Assembly (NCBI RefSeq): GCF_000801955.1
Contig: NZ_JSZO01000002.1
Span: 1 to 64,000, forward strand
Length of the DNA: 64,000 bases
Source of the DNA: Ralstonia sp. A12
GTDB lineage: Bacteria; Pseudomonadota; Gammaproteobacteria; Burkholderiales; Burkholderiaceae
Reading direction: 5' to 3'
Part shown: positions 38,976 to 48,067 of the stretch, one piece after another
Numbering within the stretch: position 1 is the stretch's first letter
Layout: every line of letters begins with the position of its first letter
Notes under the pieces: model-generated
Seen by the model: only the letters and a program-made list of their open reading frames with translations
Databases searched by the model: none
Told to the model about the DNA's origin: nothing
Program-made: the position numbers and the translations under genes

Positions 38976-41669
38976 TCAGCCCGCAGAAAGCTCGTCCGCG
39001 CTCACGAACAGGCCCTTGCCGCGCGACTTGGCTTCGTACAGCGCCTCATCGGCGGCCTCAAAGACCGCGCTCTGCGCAAGCGTCCGGCTGTCGAAACCGG
39101 CCAGGCCGATGCTGGAGCCGATCTGCACCGTGATCTCGCCCAGGCGAAACGGCTTGTTGCACGCAGCGAGGACACTGCGCGCGACGGTCTTGGCATCTTC
39201 CGGCTGAGAGAGCTGCTCGAGCACCACGGCAAACTCGTCGCCACCAAAGCGCGCCACACAGTCATACGGCCGCACGGCGCGCGCCAAACGCTGCGCGAAG
39301 GCGCGCAGCAACGCATCGCCCACAGAATGGCCGTGCGTGTCATTGACTGCCTTGAAGCCGTCCAGATCGAGCAGCAGTAGCGCGCCCACGGTATCGGTCA
39401 CGCGTGCTTGGTCCAGCGCGGCGAGCAGGCGTTCGTCAAAGCCGGCGCGGTTGAGCAAGCCGGTCAGGTGGTCAGTGGTGGTGAGCGCGCGCAAACGCAG
39501 CTCCTGCTTCTTGCGCTCGGTAATGTCGAGGGTGACGGCATGCACGCCGGCCACATGCCCCTGCGCGTCGAACTGCGGCAGGTAGCTGATCTCTTCACAG
39601 CGGTACAGGTCGCGGCCGCGGTACTCGCGTTCGAAGACGACGGTCTCGCCGGCCAGCGCGCGCCGCAGGGAGTCACGCAGGATGCTGTAGCCATCCTCGC
39701 CCACCACGTCGTGCACGGTCTGTCCAAGCATGGCGGCGGCGGGCCGTCCGTAGGCTTTCTCGTAGGCGGCGTTCAGGAAGCGGTAGCGCTCGTCCGTATC
39801 GACAAAGGACACCAGCGCGGGCATGGCGTCCGTGACGGTCTGCAGCGTTTCGCGGCTGCGCTGCAGCTCTTCCTTGGCGGCCTTGTCCTGCGTGATGTCG
39901 CGCATGATGGACGAGAAGTGCTCCATGCGGCCGCCCGGATTGCGGTGCGCGATGATCATGTGGTTGATCGGCACGACCTCGCCGGTCACGCCGCGCACGG
40001 TGGTCTCGCCAATCCACACGCCGTCGCGCGCTGCGGCAGGCACGGCCACCTCGCGCAGCCAATCCATCGTCTCCGGCGGATAGAAATCGCCGACGGTCAG
40101 GGTACGCACGTCGGCCTGCAGCGGGATGCCGGCAAAGCGCCGGCCAGCCGGATTGATGTAGGTGACGTTGCCGTGCAAGTCGGTCTGCGCGACGAAGTCG
40201 GTGGTGGAATCGAGAATCTTGGTCAGCACGCGCGAAGCCTGTTCGGCGCGTGCGCGCTCGGTGATGTCTTCCATTGCACCGACGTGGCCGACCACCTTGC
40301 CGTCCACGCGCACGGGCGCGGTGTTGACGACCAGCAGGCGCTCGCCGACGCCCGGCACGATCACGCGCTGCTCGGCGCGGTAGCCCGTACCGTGCGCGAC
40401 AGCGTCATGCCAGTCAGCCTGCGTGGCGTCCTGGTCGTGCGGGTGCAGGCGCGCCAGCCACACGTCGGCCAGCGCCTCTTCATGCGTGGCACCGAGCAAT
40501 TGGCGGTACGCCTCGTTGGCGTAGACCGTGTGGCCTGCAACGTCGGTGCGGAACAGGCCCATCGGCGATGCGTCATTCACAGCTTCCAGCTCGGCGCGCT
40601 GGCGGACCACCTCGCCCATCAGCTTGTGGAACGCGGTGGAAACCGCCTCGATTTCCACCGAGGCGCTGGACAGCTCGAGCGGCTGCCTGTCGTACAAGTC
40701 CAGGCGCAAATCGGTGCTGGAGAGCTGCGTCATGGCGGCATGCAGGCGGCCCAGCGGGCGCAGCAGCCACAGCATCGCCGCCCACACCGACGCGCCAATC
40801 AGCGCCGCCAGCAACACGAGTGACCAGCGAAAGCGCTGGCGCATGATGAAGAGCTGCCGATTGGCCTCGGCACCGGGCAATACGGCGCCCAGCGTCCAGC
40901 CGGTGGCGATGATGTCTTGCGTAGTGACGACGTCATCACCGCCCCCGGGCAGCACAGACGGATCACTGCGGAACGCCGCCGCAATGGCCGGATCGGCATC
41001 AAGCGGCGCGAGCGTCTTGTCCGCATCGGGGTGCACGATGTAGACGGGGTGCTCCCCACGCTCGACCAGGTACACGTGACCGGTCTGGCCAACGCGCATG
41101 TCGCGCAGGTCACCCAGGAAGTTCGGCTTGAGCAGGTACAGCGACGCGCCGATCAGCCCGACAAAACGGCCATCCTGGTCATGCACGGGCGCCGCCAGGA
41201 TGATGATGGGCTCACCGCCCACGCGGTTGCGCAGCGGCGCGGAGATGGTCGGTTGGTCGACCACCATGACCTGCTTGAAGTAATCTCGATCGGCAATATC
41301 GATGCCGATCACGCCTTCGCGGTACGGCGAGGTCGCCGTTACCTTGCCGTCGGCCGAGGCCAGGAACACGCCGTCGAACAGGCCGCTGGTGGGCAGGATG
41401 GCCTCGAAGAAATGGGTACGCTGCTCCGGCGTATCGAACCGCACCGTGTGCATCTGCTGGGCGGTGCGCTCCAGCACGCCCAGGTAGGTGTCGAGCCGCT
41501 GCTTGAGATCGTCGGCGGATTCCCGCACCAGCGCGGTCTGCTGCGCCTTGATCTGCGCCATCACCTCGCGGCGGATCGGCTCGCGCTGCGACCAGCCGAA
41601 CAGGCTCACCGCCGTCACGCTGATGACGGTCGCCATGATGGCCGCCTGCGACTTCAGTGTGAGTTTCAT
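38976..41669 (-). CDS. membrane diguanylate cyclase with Cache sensor and PAS domains
   Basis: 897 residues. TM1 about 10-27, a periplasmic double-Cache-like sensor (about 30-285), TM2 about 292-312, a HAMP-like segment, three PAS domains (about 360-730), and a C-terminal GGDEF domain. The active-site FGGDEF is intact, with an RPYD inhibitory I-site five residues before it. It therefore probably makes cyclic di-GMP in response to a periplasmic ligand; there is no EAL domain. A one-mismatch copy of the dispersed repeat lies in the sensor region at 41405. Confidence 0.92.
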   Translation of the reverse strand: MKLTLKSQAAIMATVISVTAVSLFGWSQREPIRREVMAQIKAQQTALVRESADDLKQRLDTYLGVLERTAQQMHTVRFDTPEQRTHFFEAILPTSGLFDGVFLASADGKVTATSPYREGVIGIDIADRDYFKQVMVVDQPTISAPLRNRVGGEPIIILAAPVHDQDGRFVGLIGASLYLLKPNFLGDLRDMRVGQTGHVYLVERGEHPVYIVHPDADKTLAPLDADPAIAAAFRSDPSVLPGGGDDVVTTQDIIATGWTLGAVLPGAEANRQLFIMRQRFRWSLVLLAALIGASVWAAMLWLLRPLGRLHAAMTQLSSTDLRLDLYDRQPLELSSASVEIEAVSTAFHKLMGEVVRQRAELEAVNDASPMGLFRTDVAGHTVYANEAYRQLLGATHEEALADVWLARLHPHDQDATQADWHDAVAHGTGYRAEQRVIVPGVGERLLVVNTAPVRVDGKVVGHVGAMEDITERARAEQASRVLTKILDSTTDFVAQTDLHGNVTYINPAGRRFAGIPLQADVRTLTVGDFYPPETMDWLREVAVPAAARDGVWIGETTVRGVTGEVVPINHMIIAHRNPGGRMEHFSSIMRDITQDKAAKEELQRSRETLQTVTDAMPALVSFVDTDERYRFLNAAYEKAYGRPAAAMLGQTVHDVVGEDGYSILRDSLRRALAGETVVFEREYRGRDLYRCEEISYLPQFDAQGHVAGVHAVTLDITERKKQELRLRALTTTDHLTGLLNRAGFDERLLAALDQARVTDTVGALLLLDLDGFKAVNDTHGHSVGDALLRAFAQRLARAVRPYDCVARFGGDEFAVVLEQLSQPEDAKTVARSVLAACNKPFRLGEITVQIGSSIGLAGFDSRTLAQSAVFEAADEALYEAKSRGKGLFVSADELSAG
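41405..41420 (+). repeat. degenerate iteron-like repeat inside the GGDEF gene
   Basis: CGAAGAAATGGGTACG, one mismatch to the core. Encodes RTHFFE on the minus strand. Confidence 0.55.
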
Positions 41670-41779
41670 CGAACAGGAACGATAGCCAGCGAGCAGTGAT
41701 AGGGAGCGCTCACGATAGTGCTATGCCTGCGGGCCGCTGTCGAGTCGCCATCGGGCCAGCGGCGCGCGCGTGCAACGGT

Positions 41780-42193
41780 CTAGCGACGTGCGCAGACATA
41801 GGCGGCCGAACGCGCTGCCAGCGTACCCGGCCGGATGCGCATCCAGTGCGCGCCGGCAGCGGTGCCGGTGTCGAGCGTGGCGCCGCCGGGGTCGCGTACC
41901 ACGTAATCGACCAGACGGATGCGCTGGCGACGGCAGTCGATCTCCTGGCGCGAGAGGATCATCGTGCCGGGCCGATAGCGTGTGCCGCGGGCACGGCGCT
42001 CACCGCGCTTGAGCACAGTACGGGCAAGAAAGGTCTTGTGGCCGATCTGGTTCGAGCGCAGGGAATTGCGGTCGATCGAGGCCGCCACCGACGTCGTCGT
42101 CAGATATTCGTGCCAGCGTGCCGCTCGCGCGGGTGCCACCATGCCGATGGCACCAATGCCCACACCACATACCCAGATCCACCGCCACATCAT
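41780..42193 (-). CDS. exported hypothetical protein (surface-adhesin E-like)
   Basis: 137 residues with a hydrophobic leader (about 1-24, WIWVCGVGIGAIGMVAPARA). The mature part WHEYLTTTSVAASIDRNSL...QEIDCRRQRIRLVDYVV matches the small periplasmic or surface proteins often annotated as surface-adhesin protein E; function unproven. Start uncertain: ATG pair at 42193/42190, or an ATG at 42253. Two Cys may form a disulfide. Confidence 0.7.
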   Translation of the reverse strand: MMWRWIWVCGVGIGAIGMVAPARAARWHEYLTTTSVAASIDRNSLRSNQIGHKTFLARTVLKRGERRARGTRYRPGTMILSRQEIDCRRQRIRLVDYVVRDPGGATLDTGTAAGAHWMRIRPGTLAARSAAYVCARR

Positions 42194-42352
42194 GCGTTTC
42201 ACGACCGTCAGCCCTGCCCTGCCAAGAAGCGCGGCACCTGCTGCCGCCCGCATACATTGTAACAATCGCGCCACAAGGGGCCGATGAAGGCGCACGAGGG
42301 CGCGGCCACGGCCCTCAGGTAGCATGCGGGCAACCTGATTGCGCCATTCGCC

Positions 42353-43153
42353 ATGCCAACCGTCCCGCTTTTCACTCTCGCCGCCCATGCCTTTGCCGCC
42401 GTGCTGATCGCCTGTGTGCCGATTGGCGCGTGGCTCTGGCTACGCCGGCGCTTTGACCTGGCATGGCGCGACATCTTCGTGGGTGCGGGGGTGTTCGTCG
42501 TGTTTGCGCTGGTGCTGGAGCGCCTGCTGCATGTCTATCTGCTGCAGCTCAATCCGGTGACGGCGCAATGGCTGCGCGCGCCGGTGCTGTTCATCATCTA
42601 CGGCGCGCTGATGGCGGGGTTGTTCGAAGAGATCGGCCGCTGGCTCGGCCTGCGCTTTCTCACCCGCAAGCCCGGCGATGCGGGCACCCCCGTCGCCTAC
42701 GCACTCGGCCATGCGGGCGTTGAAGCCTGGCTGGTCGGCACGGCATCGCAAGCGCAGATGGTGATGTTCGGCATTGCCGCCAACCGGGGGGATCTGGACA
42801 CGCGCCTTGCGGCCAGCGGCGCAGAGTCCATGATCGGCACGATCCACGCGATGCTCACGCAGCTCTCGCCATGGCTGGCCGCGGGTGCGGCGGTGGAACG
42901 CATCGCGGCAATGCTGATCCAGTTCACCCTGACGCTGGTGGTTTGGTACGCGGTGCGGCAGCGGCGCTTTGCGATTGTCGTTCTGGCGATCCTGCTGCAC
43001 GCACTGGCCGACCTGCCTGCTGCGCTGTACCAGGTGCACGTTCTGCCGCTGGCGGTGACGGAAGCTGTGTATGCCGTTGTGGCCGTGCTGCTGGCAGCAA
43101 CGTGCTGGCCGCCGCAGGGCGGCAGGAAGGTGGGCGAATCGTCGCTGCGTTAG
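42353..43153 (+). CDS. YhfC-family intramembrane metalloprotease-like protein
   Basis: 266 residues with about seven membrane segments. The putative catalytic motif GLFEEIGRWLGL (EExxR) and ALGHAGVEA, with a late His in LLHALADLP, fit the YhfC/CPBP group of membrane peptidases. Target unknown. It stands alone, convergent with the dctD-like gene nine bases away. Confidence 0.8.
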   Translation: MPTVPLFTLAAHAFAAVLIACVPIGAWLWLRRRFDLAWRDIFVGAGVFVVFALVLERLLHVYLLQLNPVTAQWLRAPVLFIIYGALMAGLFEEIGRWLGLRFLTRKPGDAGTPVAYALGHAGVEAWLVGTASQAQMVMFGIAANRGDLDTRLAASGAESMIGTIHAMLTQLSPWLAAGAAVERIAAMLIQFTLTLVVWYAVRQRRFAIVVLAILLHALADLPAALYQVHVLPLAVTEAVYAVVAVLLAATCWPPQGGRKVGESSLR

Positions 43154-43162
43154 TTGGACGAA

Positions 43163-44524
43163 TCAGTTGGTTCGGAATCGGTCTGGCTCGATGCCGTGCC
43201 GGTTGAGCTTGTCGTACAGCGTCTTGCGCGGCACGGCCAGCAGATCGGCCGCGCGTGCGACGTTGCCCTCGGTGGCGCGCAGCGCTTCTTCAATGGTGGT
43301 GCGCTCCACCGCCATCATGCGGCCGGCCAGTGAGTGCTGGCTCGCTTCAGAAGCCACCAGACCATCGTCAAGACCGAGACAGAAGCGTTCGGCCACGTTC
43401 TTCAGCTCGCGTACGTTGCCGGGCCAGTCGTGGTGCTGCCAGCGCATCATGTCCTGCGCGGACCAGTCCGGCGCGGCGCGGTCGTAGCGCAGGCCGGCCT
43501 GCTGCAGAAAGTGGGCCATCAACAGCGGGATGTCTTCTGCACGCTGACGCAGCGGTGGCAGCGCAATCGACACAACGTTCAGGCGGTAGTACAAGTCCGC
43601 GCGAAACGCATTGCGGTCTGACGCTTCCTTCAAATCCACCTTGGCGGCGGCCACGACGCGGCAATCGACCGGCACGCTCGCGTTGCTGCCAAGCCGCTCG
43701 ATGCTGCGCTCTTGCAGCGCGCGCAGCAGCTTGGCCTGCAAGGCCAGCGGCATCGATTCGATCTCGTCGAGAAACAGCGTGCCGCCGTTGGCGTATTCCA
43801 TCTTGCCGATGCGGCGGCGGTTGGCACCGGTAAACGCGCCGGACTCGTGGCCAAACATCTCGCTCTCGAACACGGACTCTGGCAGCGCCGCGCAATTGAG
43901 CGCCACGAACGGCCCGCGCCGCCGGCTGCCCTCGTGGATGGCGCGCGCGAGCACTTCCTTGCCCGAGCCGGTCTCACCGGTGACGAGGATGTCGGCATCC
44001 GTCGGCGCCAGCGCGGTGACGAGCCGGCGCACGTTCTGCATGGCGGCGCTCTGGCCGATCAATGGGTACGCCTGCCGGCCCTGCAACGCCTCGCGCAGGC
44101 GCAGGTTTTCAGAAGTGAGCCTGCGCTTTTCCAGCGCGCGCCGTACCACGTCAACCAAACGCTCGGAGTGAAACGGCTTCTCCATGAAGTCGTACGCGCC
44201 GGCACGCATGGCGGCCACAGCCATCGTCACATCGCCATGGCCGGTGATGAGGATGACGGGCAACTGGCGGTCGTGTTGCAGCATCTCGCGCAGTACAGCC
44301 AGTCCATCGCGGCCGGGCAGGCGCACATCGGTCACGACTACCGCGGGCGTTTGTGTGACGAGCGCGGCCAGCGCGCTCTCCGCATCGGCAAAGGACTGCA
44401 CCGGCACTTCCGCCAGCGTGAGCGCTTGCTCGCAGCCCAGGCGCACCACGTCGTCGTCTTCGATCAGGAAGACGGGCGCGTGGTCGATGGGGGAAGACAG
44501 GTCAGAAGAAATGGGTTCAGACAT
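43163..44524 (-). CDS. dctD: sigma-54-dependent response regulator (DctD/MifR-like)
   Basis: 453 residues. Receiver domain (about 18-130) with phospho-Asp in VVVTDVRLPGRDG and Lys in FMEKPF. AAA+ domain with Walker A GETGSGKE and the sigma-54 contact motif GAFTGA (HESGAFTGANRR). A Fis-type HTH lies at the end (NVARAADLLAVPRKTLYDKL). Activates sigma-54 promoters when phosphorylated by the kinase encoded ten bases upstream. With the adjacent MHS permease, a 2-oxoglutarate or C4-dicarboxylate uptake role is likely; rpoN is also in the window. Confidence 0.93.
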   Translation of the reverse strand: MSEPISSDLSSPIDHAPVFLIEDDDVVRLGCEQALTLAEVPVQSFADAESALAALVTQTPAVVVTDVRLPGRDGLAVLREMLQHDRQLPVILITGHGDVTMAVAAMRAGAYDFMEKPFHSERLVDVVRRALEKRRLTSENLRLREALQGRQAYPLIGQSAAMQNVRRLVTALAPTDADILVTGETGSGKEVLARAIHEGSRRRGPFVALNCAALPESVFESEMFGHESGAFTGANRRRIGKMEYANGGTLFLDEIESMPLALQAKLLRALQERSIERLGSNASVPVDCRVVAAAKVDLKEASDRNAFRADLYYRLNVVSIALPPLRQRAEDIPLLMAHFLQQAGLRYDRAAPDWSAQDMMRWQHHDWPGNVRELKNVAERFCLGLDDGLVASEASQHSLAGRMMAVERTTIEEALRATEGNVARAADLLAVPRKTLYDKLNRHGIEPDRFRTN

Positions 44525-44534
44525 GGGTTCAAAC

Positions 44535-46436
44535 TCAGGGGCCAGCGCGTTCCAGCTCGATGACGAATTCTGCGCCGCCCGCGCCGTCTTCAGCATTGCG
44601 GCCTTCAAGCCGCCCGCCGAAATCTTCAATGATGGCCAGCGAAATCGCCAGCCCGAGCCCGAGACCCAAGCCATCGTCCTTGGTCGTAAAGAACGGCTCG
44701 AACAAACGCGGCAGCACATCGGCTGGGATGCCTGGGCCGAAGTCGCGCACGGTGATGCGTACCCATTTCTGCGTAGTTTCGACACGCACGTGCACGGCGG
44801 CAGATTCCGGTTGTGCAGCCTCGGCCGTCGCATCAATGGCATTGCGGATCAGGTTGACGAGCACCTGCTCCAGGCGCACGGCGTTGGCCCAGACCGCGAG
44901 GTCCGCCGGCACCGGTGGTGCCTGCACCGTCACGCCCACCTGACGGCGGCGCGTTTCCACCAGCATCAGCGCCTGGCGGATGGCCTCGTCCACCGAAACC
45001 GTCGCACGTGCCGCATCGCCCTTGCGCGAGAACGCCTTGATGTGCGACACGATGCGGCCCATGCGCTCGGCGAGCTGGCTGATGTGCGTGAGGTTGCCAC
45101 GCACCTCGTCGATGCGGCCGCGCTCGGCGAGCTGGTTGGCGTTGTCGGACAGCGTAGTCAGCGCGGTGAGCGGTTGATTGAGTTCATGCGTGATGCCCGC
45201 TGCCATCTGGCCGAGCACGGCGAGCTTGCCTGCCTGCACCGCGGCATCGCGCGTTTCGCGCAGGATGCGCTGCGCAGCGTCGAGCGCCTCGACCTTGCCG
45301 GCGAGTGCGGTGTTGGCGGTTGTCAGTTCAGCGGTGCGCTGAGCGATGCGTGCTTCCAGGTCGCGCTGGACTTCACGCAAGGCGGCGCGTGCACGGCGTT
45401 GTTCTTCGCGTCGGCGAGTACGCAGGCGCAGCGCGACAAACACGGAAAAGACCAATGCCATCGCAAACGCGGCGCTGGCACCGGCTACCAGGGCGGTGCG
45501 CTGCTCGTCGCGCGGGTCGATCAGCACGGCGACCTGCCAGCCAAGCAGGCCCACGGGCCGGTACTGCACACGCAGTGTCGACACCGATTTCCCGGGCAGC
45601 GCGACGCGCACAGTCTGGGGCGGTTGGTCCGCAGAAAAGGGTACGCCCCCAGCTTGGGAGTCGAGTGGCGTCAGGGTATGCGGCGCGTACTGGCGCGTCG
45701 CATCAAGAGCGGTTTGCTGTTCGGGGCTCAGCGTGCCGAGCGTGCGGTACTTCCACTCGGGTACGGAAGACAGAAAGATCACGCCATGGCGATCCACCAG
45801 CAGCACCGTATCGCCGCTGCGCGAGAGTGATGCCTCGAAGGCGTCCAGATTCACCTTCACGACCACCACGCCGATCGGCTTGGCACCTTCGCGTACGGGG
45901 GCCGCGACAAAGTAGCCGGTCTCGCCCGTCGTGTTGCCCACGCCGTAGAAGCGACCCAGGCCCTCGCGCATGGCCTCGGCAAAGTAGGGGCGGAACGCGT
46001 AGTTCTGACCGACGAAGGAGGTCGGCAGATCCCAGTTGCTGGCCGCGATCGTGAGGCCCGTCGTATTGATCAGGTGAGCGGCAGCCAGATCGGTGGCTGC
46101 CTGGACTTCTTTCAGATAGGCATTGGCAGCGCGACGCATGGTGGCGTCCCCCGCCTGCGGGCCTTCCAGCAGCGCAACGTGCAGCACGTGTTCAAGCGCC
46201 GCCAGCCGTGGCAAGGATTCATAGCGCGCCAGCGTGCTGCGCAGGTTCTGCGCATAGAAGGTGGTGCGTTGGCCGGCTTCTTCAGCGCGCGTGGCAACGT
46301 AGCGCTGCAGGGCGATGGAATAGGCACCCCACCCTGCCGCCACGCAGCACGCGGCCATGGCCAGCGCAACGGCCAGCCGCCAGCCACGCCCGCGTACGGG
46401 GTGGGCAAGGTCAGCATGACCGTCGGATGGGTGCAT
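44535..46436 (-). CDS. dctB: sensor histidine kinase (DctB/MifS-like)
   Basis: 633 residues. TM1 about 21-42, a periplasmic double-Cache sensor (about 45-300) with WDLPTSFVGQNYAFRPYFAEA typical of DctB, TM2 about 315-337, a coiled coil, HisKA with His in AAGITHELNQPLTAL, and an ATPase domain with FEPFFTTKDDGLGLGLGLA. Senses a dicarboxylate or 2-oxoglutarate and phosphorylates the adjacent regulator. Starts three bases after the permease stop. Two dispersed repeat copies lie within its coding sequence. Confidence 0.93.
   Translation of the reverse strand: MHPSDGHADLAHPVRGRGWRLAVALAMAACCVAAGWGAYSIALQRYVATRAEEAGQRTTFYAQNLRSTLARYESLPRLAALEHVLHVALLEGPQAGDATMRRAANAYLKEVQAATDLAAAHLINTTGLTIAASNWDLPTSFVGQNYAFRPYFAEAMREGLGRFYGVGNTTGETGYFVAAPVREGAKPIGVVVVKVNLDAFEASLSRSGDTVLLVDRHGVIFLSSVPEWKYRTLGTLSPEQQTALDATRQYAPHTLTPLDSQAGGVPFSADQPPQTVRVALPGKSVSTLRVQYRPVGLLGWQVAVLIDPRDEQRTALVAGASAAFAMALVFSVFVALRLRTRRREEQRRARAALREVQRDLEARIAQRTAELTTANTALAGKVEALDAAQRILRETRDAAVQAGKLAVLGQMAAGITHELNQPLTALTTLSDNANQLAERGRIDEVRGNLTHISQLAERMGRIVSHIKAFSRKGDAARATVSVDEAIRQALMLVETRRRQVGVTVQAPPVPADLAVWANAVRLEQVLVNLIRNAIDATAEAAQPESAAVHVRVETTQKWVRITVRDFGPGIPADVLPRLFEPFFTTKDDGLGLGLGLAISLAIIEDFGGRLEGRNAEDGAGGAEFVIELERAGP
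44758..44773 (-). repeat. dispersed iteron-like repeat inside dctB
   Basis: CGTACCCATTTCTGCG on the plus strand; encodes TQKWVR in the ATPase domain. Confidence 0.85.
45630..45645 (+). repeat. variant iteron-like repeat inside dctB
   Basis: CGCAGAAAAGGGTACG, a single variant base. On the minus strand it encodes GVPFSAD in the periplasmic sensor. Confidence 0.7.
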
Positions 46437-46439
46437 GGA

Positions 46440-47780
46440 TCAGTGTTCGATACGGGAATGCTCGCGAGTATCGCGCATGAACACGTACACCAACAGCGAC
46501 ACGGCGATCGTGCCCGTCACATACCAGTAGAACAACGACTCATGGCCAATCTGCTTGAGCCACAGCGCGATGTACTCGGCCGTGCCGCCAAAGATCGACA
46601 CCGTGAGTGCATACGGCAGGCCCACGCCCAGTGCACGCACTTCCGCGGGGAACAGCTCGGCCTTCACCACCGCGTTGATCGACGTGTAACCCGAGACGAT
46701 CACCAGCGCGGCCATGATGAGGAAGAAGGCCGTCCACACGTTGGTGGTCTGGCTGATGCCGGTCAAGATGGGCACCGTAAACAGCGTACCCAGCACGCCA
46801 AACGCAATCAGGATCGGGCGACGGCCGATGCGGTCGGACAACCCGCCCACGATCGGCTGCAAGATGGCAAACAACAACAGCGTGGCGCCGGACACCAGCG
46901 TAGCCTGGTCCTTCGACAGGCCCACCGTGTTGACCAGGAACTTCTGCATGTAGATCGAGTACGTGTAGAACGCGACCGTACCGCCCAGCGTCAGGCCCAC
47001 CACGGTAGCCACCGCACGCGGGTGCTTGGCGAGTTCGGCCAGCGTGCCGCGCTTCTTGTTCTCTTTCGCGGCGGTAAAGGATTGCGTTTCTTCCATGTGC
47101 GAGCGCATGCGCATCGCAATTAGCGCACACAGCGCGCCGATGAAGAACGGAATGCGCCAGCCCCAGGCCTCCAGCTGCTCATGCGTCAGCACAAACTGCT
47201 GCAGCACGATCAGCAATGCCAGCGCCACCAATTGCCCGGCGATGAGCGTGACGTATTGGAAGCTGGAGAAGAAGCCGCGGTTTTCCTTGTTGGCGACCTC
47301 GCTCAGGTACGTGGCCGACGTGCCGTACTCCCCGCCAACCGACAGGCCCTGCAGCAGACGCGCCAGCACCAGCAGCACCGGTGCCGCAACGCCGATGGTT
47401 GCGTAGCTCGGCGTGAGCGCAATGATGAGCGAGCCCAGGCACATCAACACCACCGAGAAGAACAGCGCGCGTTTGCGGCCATAGCGGTCGGCATAGATGC
47501 CCATCAGCCAGCCGCCCACCGGGCGTGCAAGAAAGCCGACGGCGAACACCGCAGCGGTATTCAGCAACTGCGCAGTCTGGTCGCCCTTGGGGAAGAACGA
47601 CTTGGCAAAGTACAGCGCAAACGCCGAGTACACGTACCAGTCGTACCACTCAACCAGGTTGCCGACAGAGCCGGAGAAGATCGAGCGCAGACGGCGACGG
47701 ACGTCTGCGGGGGTGTCTTTGACGGGGGCTTGGGCGGGCGTGAATTCGCCCGTGACCGCGCCAGCCTGGGGCTGAGTCAT
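46440..47780 (-). CDS. kgtP: MHS-family MFS permease (KgtP-like 2-oxoglutarate/dicarboxylate)
   Basis: 446 residues with 12 likely helices. MHS family features are VEWYDWYVYSAFALYFAKSFF, GIYADRYGRKRALFFS and LLQGLSVGGEYGTSATYLSE, close to KgtP and related 2-oxoglutarate permeases. AAGGAG six bases before ATG 47780. First gene of kgtP-dctB-dctD, three bases before dctB, so transporter and regulators share a transcript. Substrate is inferred from family and neighbours. Confidence 0.9.
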   Translation of the reverse strand: MTQPQAGAVTGEFTPAQAPVKDTPADVRRRLRSIFSGSVGNLVEWYDWYVYSAFALYFAKSFFPKGDQTAQLLNTAAVFAVGFLARPVGGWLMGIYADRYGRKRALFFSVVLMCLGSLIIALTPSYATIGVAAPVLLVLARLLQGLSVGGEYGTSATYLSEVANKENRGFFSSFQYVTLIAGQLVALALLIVLQQFVLTHEQLEAWGWRIPFFIGALCALIAMRMRSHMEETQSFTAAKENKKRGTLAELAKHPRAVATVVGLTLGGTVAFYTYSIYMQKFLVNTVGLSKDQATLVSGATLLLFAILQPIVGGLSDRIGRRPILIAFGVLGTLFTVPILTGISQTTNVWTAFFLIMAALVIVSGYTSINAVVKAELFPAEVRALGVGLPYALTVSIFGGTAEYIALWLKQIGHESLFYWYVTGTIAVSLLVYVFMRDTREHSRIEH

Positions 47781-47886
47781 GGTGTCTCCTTGGAGCGTTG
47801 GCGGCGGTCTTTGCCCGTGACACGTCGGCACATACAGAGGTGCGCGACGTGCGAGCGGCCCGCCGGTTTATGGGTGGTCGCTCTTA

Positions 47887-47902
47887 CTCAAGAAGCATTC
47901 CA
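47887..47902 (-). promoter_or_regulatory. possible sigma-54 promoter of kgtP-dctBD
   Basis: On the minus strand TGGAATG-CTTC-TTGAG: correct -24 GG and TTG spacing, but GA instead of GC at -12. About 107 bases before the kgtP ATG. Expected for a DctD-type system, yet the match is partial. Confidence 0.3.
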
Positions 47903-47991
47903 TGTAGAACGCGGACGCGGCAGTCCTCCGCAAATGCCGTTGATACAAGGCTTTGCGGGAGATCACCTGATCAGAGGCACGCGGTGGAAGT

Positions 47992-48038
47992 GTGCGGTTT
48001 TCCAGAATCAGCCGCGCATTCTGTGCGAAAACCCGCAC
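47992..48038. promoter_or_regulatory. large inverted repeat upstream of kgtP, likely enhancer site
   Basis: Outer arms GTGCGGTTTTC / GAAAACCCGCAC (one-base difference) with inner AGAAT / ATTCT. The right half also holds TGTGCG-AAAAC-CCGCAC, itself a dyad. It lies 210-260 bases upstream of kgtP, a usual distance for a sigma-54 activator site, and just after the galU stop, where it may also act as a terminator. Confidence 0.45.
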
Positions 48039-48067
48039 GGCCGACCTGGGGCAATCGTCAAGACAAG

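Noticed and set aside
44060-44078. Half-repeat AATGGGTACGCCTG in dctD
   Set aside because: Lacks the CGCAGAA half; insufficient to call.
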